A stretch of 64,000 bases of DNA, taken from contig NZ_JBGJKZ010000001.1 in NCBI RefSeq assembly GCF_041359055.1, forward strand, positions 124,001 to 188,000, given 5' to 3'. Each line of letters opens with the position of its first letter. Position 1 is the first letter of the stretch. The stretch comes from Paenalcaligenes hominis_A (lineage in GTDB: Bacteria > Pseudomonadota > Gammaproteobacteria > Burkholderiales > Burkholderiaceae_B). Both the position numbers and the translations under genes were made by a program. Shown in pieces: positions 59,888-64,000 of this stretch. The notes below the pieces were generated by a model. The model did no database searches and was not told where the DNA came from. It saw nothing but the letters and a program-made list of their open reading frames with translations.

Positions 59888-61177
59888 GTGTTAGTTGCTA
59901 TTTTGATTTTTGTTTTGACCTTGACCCTAGTGATCTGGCAGCCCCGTGGTTTGGGTATTGGCTGGAGCGCGTTAATCGGGGCAGCGGTGGCTCTTACTTT
60001 TGGGGTGGTGCAGTGGACGGATATTCCCGTGGTTTGGGGAATTGTTTGGAACGCCACCGCCACGTTTATCGCTGTTATTATCATTAGTTTGCTCTTGGAT
60101 GAGGCCGGTTTTTTTGAATGGGCAGCACTTCATGTCGCTCGCTGGGGTGGGGGTAGTGGCATTAGGTTGTTTGCGTTAATTATTTTGTTAGGTGCTGCGG
60201 TTGCTGCTTTATTTGCTAATGATGGAGCCGCGTTAATTTTGACGCCTATTGTGATGGCGATGTTAATGGCAATGGGTTTTTCTGCGGCAGCAACATTGGC
60301 TTTTGTCATGGCCGCAGGTTTTATTGCAGATACGGCTAGTTTGCCATTGGTGGTGTCTAATTTGGTCAATATTGTCTCTGCGGACTACTTTTCTATTGGC
60401 TTTACGGACTATGCGGCAATTATGATGCCGGTTAATTTGGTGTCTGTCGTAGCTAGCCTGTGTGTGCTGGTTATGTTTTTCAAGCGAGATATTCCTGCTG
60501 CGTATAGTTTGACCCATTTATCAGAACCGCTGAAAGCGATTAAAGATCCAGTGACGTTTAAGGCGGGTTGGGTCGTTTTGATTTTATTACTTATCGGTTT
60601 TTTTGGATTAGAGCCTTTAGGTGTACCTGTTAGTGCCGTGGCAGCGATGGCAGCGGCATTGTTACTGGCGGTCGCTGCCCGTGGAAAGGTGATTAGCATA
60701 AATAAAGTCTTGCAAGGCGCACCCTGGCACATTGTTGTTTTTTCACTAGGTATGTACTTGGTTGTGTATGGCTTACGCAATGCCGGCTTAACGGATCACA
60801 TTGCGTTGTTATTAAATAGATTTGCAGAAGGCGGTATATGGGGAGCAGCTATCGGTACAGGTGTGCTGTCTGCTTTGTTGTCGTCCGTTATGAATAATAT
60901 GCCCACTGTTCTAACTACCGCGTTATCTATAGAGGCTTCCACGGCGACCGGTGCAGTGAAAGAGGCCATGGTGTATGCGAATGTGATTGGCAGTGATCTA
61001 GGGCCGAAATTTACCCCTATTGGCAGTCTGGCTACTTTGTTGTGGTTGCATGTGCTAGCAAAAAAAGGAACCACAATTAGTTGGGGGTATTACTTTAGAG
61101 TGGGGGTGGTTTTGACCACACCTGTCTTATTAATTACTTTGGTGGCACTAGCTCTACGTTTAGGTGCTTTTTCTTGA
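59888..61177 (+). CDS. arsB: Arsenite efflux pump ArsB
   Basis: Exports arsenite across the inner membrane. The 429 aa protein has about 12 hydrophobic helices, opens VLVAILIFVLTLTLVIWQPRGLGIGWSALIGAAVAL, and carries the ArsB hallmarks FANDGAALILTPIVMAMLMAMGF and NNMPTVLTTALSI and SDLGPKFTPIGSLATLLWLH. GTG start at 59888 with AGGA upstream; an ATG seven bases before is in another frame. Follows arsC, with ArsH and ArsR behind it. Confidence 0.96.
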   Translation: MLVAILIFVLTLTLVIWQPRGLGIGWSALIGAAVALTFGVVQWTDIPVVWGIVWNATATFIAVIIISLLLDEAGFFEWAALHVARWGGGSGIRLFALIILLGAAVAALFANDGAALILTPIVMAMLMAMGFSAAATLAFVMAAGFIADTASLPLVVSNLVNIVSADYFSIGFTDYAAIMMPVNLVSVVASLCVLVMFFKRDIPAAYSLTHLSEPLKAIKDPVTFKAGWVVLILLLIGFFGLEPLGVPVSAVAAMAAALLLAVAARGKVISINKVLQGAPWHIVVFSLGMYLVVYGLRNAGLTDHIALLLNRFAEGGIWGAAIGTGVLSALLSSVMNNMPTVLTTALSIEASTATGAVKEAMVYANVIGSDLGPKFTPIGSLATLLWLHVLAKKGTTISWGYYFRVGVVLTTPVLLITLVALALRLGAFS

Positions 61178-61200
61178 AGCAAAAAATCGCTTAGACATTT

Positions 61201-61935
61201 ATGAAAGAGGATGCAAAATTGTTAAAAGATGAATTACCGAATATTGATGTAAAGCAATTAGAAGCCCCTGATTTAAATCGGCTATTTCCCAAAAAACACA
61301 CATTACATTCACCTCGTATTGTGTTGCTTTACGGGTCTGTTCGAGAGCGTTCATACAGCCGTTTTGTAACGGAAGAAGCTGCTAAGATATTAAATAAGCT
61401 AGGCGCTGAGACTCGAGTTTTTGATCCTCGAGGTTTACCGCAGCCCGATGGGGCGACGGAAGATCACCCCAAGGTGAAAGAGTTACGAGATTTAGTGCTT
61501 TGGGCAGAGGGAATGGTGTGGACTTCCCCAGAGCGCCACGGGGCGATGACGAGTATTTTAAAGGCACAAATTGACTGGATTCCTTTGTCAATAGGCGCTG
61601 TACGGCCTACTCAAGGTAAAACTTTAGCGGTGATGCAAGTGTCGGGTGGCTCACAGTCCTTTAACGCCGTCAACCAAATGCGGGTTTTAGGACGTTGGAT
61701 GCGGATGATTACCATTCCTAATCAGTCCTCTGTGGCTAAAGCGTATTTGGAGTTTGAAGAAGATGGCCGGATGAAACCGTCCTCGTACTATGATCGCATT
61801 GTGGATGTGATGGAAGAGCTTATGAAATTTACGTTACTGACTCGTGAATGCTCTGACTATTTAGTTGATCGCTATAGTGAAAGAAAGGAAAGCGCCGAGG
61901 AGCTGTCCAAGCGGGTGAATCAGCGTAGTATTTAG
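61201..61935 (+). CDS. arsH: ArsH, NADPH-dependent FMN oxidoreductase
   Basis: A flavoprotein that oxidises trivalent methylarsenicals and confers resistance to organoarsenicals. The 244 aa sequence has RIVLLYGSVRERSYSRFVTEEA (FMN phosphate loop), EGMVWTSPERHGAMTSILKAQIDWIPLS and the NQMRVLGRWMRMITIPNQSSVAKAY region typical of ArsH. It extends the operon beyond plain arsenate/arsenite resistance. Located between arsB and arsR. Confidence 0.95.
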   Translation: MKEDAKLLKDELPNIDVKQLEAPDLNRLFPKKHTLHSPRIVLLYGSVRERSYSRFVTEEAAKILNKLGAETRVFDPRGLPQPDGATEDHPKVKELRDLVLWAEGMVWTSPERHGAMTSILKAQIDWIPLSIGAVRPTQGKTLAVMQVSGGSQSFNAVNQMRVLGRWMRMITIPNQSSVAKAYLEFEEDGRMKPSSYYDRIVDVMEELMKFTLLTRECSDYLVDRYSERKESAEELSKRVNQRSI

Positions 61936-61987
61936 CTTCTATTCGCTTCGAGAGCGTTTTTCCTGAAATTGAATGGATTAGGTAGGT

Positions 61988-62299
61988 ATGAATCAAAAAG
62001 AGGCGGTCAGTAAATTTGATGCCTTAGCTTCCGAGCTGAGACTTGATATTGTGAAGCTATTGGTGCAGTTTGGTGACGATGGTTTAGTGGCCGGAGAAAT
62101 CAGCCTACAGTTGGCTATTCCTCCGACTAATCTATCTTTTCACCTAAAAACTCTGACACACGCTGGTCTTGTCTATGTAGAGCAAGAAGGGCGGTTTCAG
62201 CGCTATCGTGCTAATACTTCGGCATTGATGAGTTTAGTGGGATATTTAATGGAGAAGTGCTGCGACAAGCAAACTAAACCAAAAACCGAATTATGTTAG
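61988..62299 (+). CDS. arsR: ArsR family arsenic-responsive repressor
   Basis: A small winged-helix repressor of 103 aa. The DNA-binding helix is in PPTNLSFHLKTLTHAGLVYVEQEGRFQRY. Its cysteines lie at the C-terminus (Cys91, Cys92, Cys103), in the style of the Acidithiobacillus-type ArsR where such a trio binds As(III), rather than in the alpha-3 helix as in plasmid R773. It is unusual in being last in the operon. GTAGGT lies before the ATG. It presumably controls the promoter near 59246-59275 3 kb upstream. Confidence 0.92.
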   Translation: MNQKEAVSKFDALASELRLDIVKLLVQFGDDGLVAGEISLQLAIPPTNLSFHLKTLTHAGLVYVEQEGRFQRYRANTSALMSLVGYLMEKCCDKQTKPKTELC

Positions 62300-62348
62300 T
62301 TATTGAAAATAGACTAGCTAATTAACTAGTCGATAATAGAAAAAAATA

Positions 62349-62376
62349 GAGTTCCGAACTATTTTGTCCGTCTACA
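62349..62376 (-). repeat. Apparent Tn7 left end
   Basis: Read inwards from 62376 it is TGTAGACGGACAAAATAG then TTCGGAAC, so one good TnsB site with the ending ACA/TGT. The terminal octamer differs from the right end (TGTAGACG against TGTGGGCG). I found no clear second or third TnsB site in the 150 bp inside it, where Tn7 has three. Confidence 0.75.
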
Positions 62377-64000
62377 AGGGATGGTTCGCAGTCTGCTTTT
62401 AGAGGCGGCACCATTCATGGGCTCGCTAGGCAGTGCTCGCTTCACTTCGTTACGCTGCGTGCTGAGCCGCTCACCCAAGAATGCCTCCGTCCCTGGCTGA
62501 TCTTGCCGCAGGTGCACAGCTAGTCATTTGTGTACATGCGGAGTCATATATTGTATCCATGTCGCATAAATTACACCGTTAATTGAGCCCTCCAGTGACA
62601 AAAGAAGGTGTGGCGGATTCACCCAACCTTTCTAGAGGGAAAATGCTTTAGGGTTTTAGTTGTCTACAGGCCCGTGGTTAATACGAGAGAGTGGTGCCTG
62701 AGTAGCTAAGAGTTTGACGTTGACATGGGGGAGGCCAAATTGTTTAAGACGAGCACTATGCATGAACAAGTACGCTTCCCGCTTCATTTACCTCTGAATT
62801 TTCTGTTCAAATCTTCCAAATTAGACATGGTTCGTGGCTAATAGACTGAGCGAGTTCTTGCATAGCAGGCGTCATTGCATCGCCCCAATGGTCTGAGTAG
62901 GGAAAATCGACGTAAAGAATATAGCTCACAGTGTGCTCCTTGTGGATGTATAGGTAATTTTATTATGGGTTCTTTGGGTTGAGTGCATGGCCGTTGCTCA
63001 AGGTTCAGGTATCTGTCTTGTAGATGGACGGTTTCTGCACGTAGCATATCGATTTCTTCTGGGGCCTTTTTCAAAGTGGTGAGTGTAAAGCTAGGAGTAG
63101 ATAAAATGTGTTTTTACGCGCTATCGGCAAAAAGCATTTCCAGTAATTCTGTTGCCAACGCTTAGCTGTGGGTTGATACCTAAATTAAAGAGAGTGAATA
63201 TTTATGCATAGCTTAGCTCTTGTAGAGCGAAGGTTCATTATTTATGTTCATATGATAGTCGTAAAGCGATGGGGTCGTACTTATTCGAAAAACCACTGTG
63301 TTTTTGGGGGTGGGTGATTATTAAACCTGCATATTTAACGTTGAACTGTTACATACGGCAATGGTCCTTATCGTTAATTTTAGGCTTGGGTATTATGCTT
63401 ATCTAGCGCAGATTCACTACTAGTCTAAAATATGAAATAATGATTGATGGGGTTTTGGTTTTGTGCTGATCGCCTGGAGGGATGAGCGCTTTATGATCTT
63501 GTTAGACATAGATACTATGCTAGGTTGAAGCTTCTTAAAGAAGGAGATGGCCTTAAAGAGGCTGTATCAAAAGGGAGCTATGCACAGACGAGAAAATAGT
63601 TCATAGGTGATCAAACAGATATAGCTAGGATCATAGGGGGGCTGTGTGCTAGTAAGACCTCCTACTGCTTAAAAGCTATCCGAGCTATCGATAGACGATC
63701 AGCATTTATGTGAACCCCACTTTTTATTTTTATATTAGCTCTCAAAGAGGATGAACTCTTGGGTGGGAGAGCGTTTATTTAAAACCTTGTTGTATGACTA
63801 AAGGTTGAGGTTTCAAGAAGCAGTCCGTTGCGAACTGTAATTATAACGTGAGCCACTTATTCTAATAAAGGTTGTGAGCTAGGTTTTGCTTAAGATGGAA
63901 TATGTAATTATTAAAGCATCTAGGATATCCGCTTTTACTCGTGTTACACGGAGTTTTTTATGGGGTTTGGATTTAAGAAAATTATTAATTTGAGTTAAGT
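62377..64000. other. Gene-poor decayed region beyond the transposon
   Basis: No intact gene of convincing length is found on either strand. From 62388 to 62520 the DNA is relatively G+C rich with repeats such as GCTCGCTTCACTTCGTTACG; the rest is A/T-rich with stops in every frame. It contains a broken YdhR-type gene (62656-62929) and upstream of it a possible coding remnant on the minus strand, 62944-63161 (peptide ...ALATELLEMLFADSA, stop, then LKKAPEEIDMLRAETVHLQD), which I do not recognise. I see no tRNA, no rRNA and no CRISPR repeat here. Confidence 0.6.
62656..62929 (-). pseudogene. YdhR-type monooxygenase remnant
   Basis: On the minus strand, from a GTG at 62929 preceded by GGAG, the frame reads SYILYVDFPYSDHWGDAM and ends QSISHEPCLIWKI before a stop. 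Downstream TENSEVNEAGSV and, in another frame, HSARLKQFGLPHVNVKLL and APLSRI follow. These blocks match in order the E. coli YdhR protein (FGDAM, LAESINQEPGFLWKVW, HTARLKNLGV, PLSQIN; from memory). So it is a small antibiotic-biosynthesis-type monooxygenase gene broken by an in-frame stop, a deletion and a frameshift. About 100 codons originally. Confidence 0.75.

Larger units (their letters stand above)
49708..62376 (+). mobile_element. Tn7-family transposon with SulP and arsenic-resistance cargo
   Basis: The element starts TGTGGGCGGACAA at 49708 and a related inverted end finishes at 62376 (reads TGTAGACGGACAAAATAG from the outside), giving about 12.7 kb. It encodes tnsA-B-C-D-E from the right end inwards, then cargo: SulP permease, arsC, arsB, arsH, arsR. 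Orientation (right end next to glmS) is the canonical one. Oddities are the weak left end, no matching five-base duplication after 62376 (AGGGA against GCTGG), and transposition genes that look mosaic. If the left end is not the one originally paired with this right end, the true limit could be different. Confidence 0.88.

Noticed and set aside
49708..62376. CRISPR-associated (guide-RNA-directed) Tn7-like transposon
   Set aside because: There are no cas genes, no repeat-spacer array and no tniQ-cas fusion; instead complete tnsD and tnsE are present and the insertion is at classical attTn7.
62838..63074. A 78-codon minus-strand gene beyond the transposon
   Set aside because: Its second half overlaps the YdhR-type remnant in another frame, there is no ribosome binding site, and the same frame contains a stop a short way upstream; it is more likely decayed coding DNA.
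63580..63606. A further TnsB-like site (GACGAGAAAATAGTTCATAG)
   Set aside because: It matches the TnsB site only in AAAATAGTT; the outer parts differ, there is no TGT/ACA terminus nearby and the orientation does not fit a left end.

Overview
The window looks like chromosome of a betaproteobacterium of the Burkholderiales, most likely family Alcaligenaceae. The reasons are the murA-his-HIT-tatABC order, the petABC-sspAB block, the mla-ABC-bolA-murA order, a PhaM-type granule protein, a glmU...glmS neighbourhood and moderate G+C. The assignment rests on gene order and protein resemblance, not on a search.

Layout. 1-6.9 kb: 3' part of an rhlE-type RNA helicase (minus), then a plus-strand operon lemA - TPM - TPM - DUF2868 - DUF3482 GTPase and a small two-helix membrane protein. 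6.9-16.4 kb (minus): NCS2-type permease, HAD phosphatase, formamidase fmdA with fmdB, an exonuclease/cNMP-CBS-nucleotidyltransferase pair, pirin, TetR regulator, TauE-type permease. 16.5-23.1 kb (minus): tRNA-Thr(UGU), BCCT transporter, sspB-sspA, and petC-petB-petA (cytochrome bc1). 23.2-27.2 kb: mscL, Nif3-like protein, an alpha/beta hydrolase and sorA-sorB (sulfite oxidation). 27.3-41.8 kb (minus): EamA permease, mlaF-E-D-A-C, an ABC-2 exporter pair, bolA-like gene, murA, hisG-D-B-A-F-I-E without hisC or hisH, HIT protein and tatA-B-C. 42.0-49.7 kb (plus): Nudix, phaM-like, glmU, MFS, glycosyltransferase, glmS.

At 49708, 24 bp past the glmS stop codon, a Tn7-family transposon begins. It has an array of four TnsB sites, tnsA-B-C-D-E with all expected catalytic residues, and cargo made of a SulP permease and an arsenic operon arsC-arsB-arsH-arsR. 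A recognisable inverted left end stops at 62376. TnsD is expected to direct insertion into attTn7 (the glmS 3' end) and TnsE to direct insertion into replicating or mobile DNA. No Cas genes are present, so this is a classical Tn7 and not a CRISPR-guided one.

Three things deserve attention. First, compared from memory with Tn7, the transposase core seems nearly the same, but the TnsB DNA-binding N-terminus and the end sequences it binds both differ, as if a specificity module had been exchanged. Second, the left end has only one clear TnsB site, an altered terminal octamer and no matching target duplication. Third, the 1.6 kb beyond it is decayed DNA containing a broken YdhR-type monooxygenase gene. 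Outside the island, two tnpB-less IS200/IS605-type right-end hairpin clusters (possible omegaRNA relics) lie at about 15.5 and 47.6 kb.
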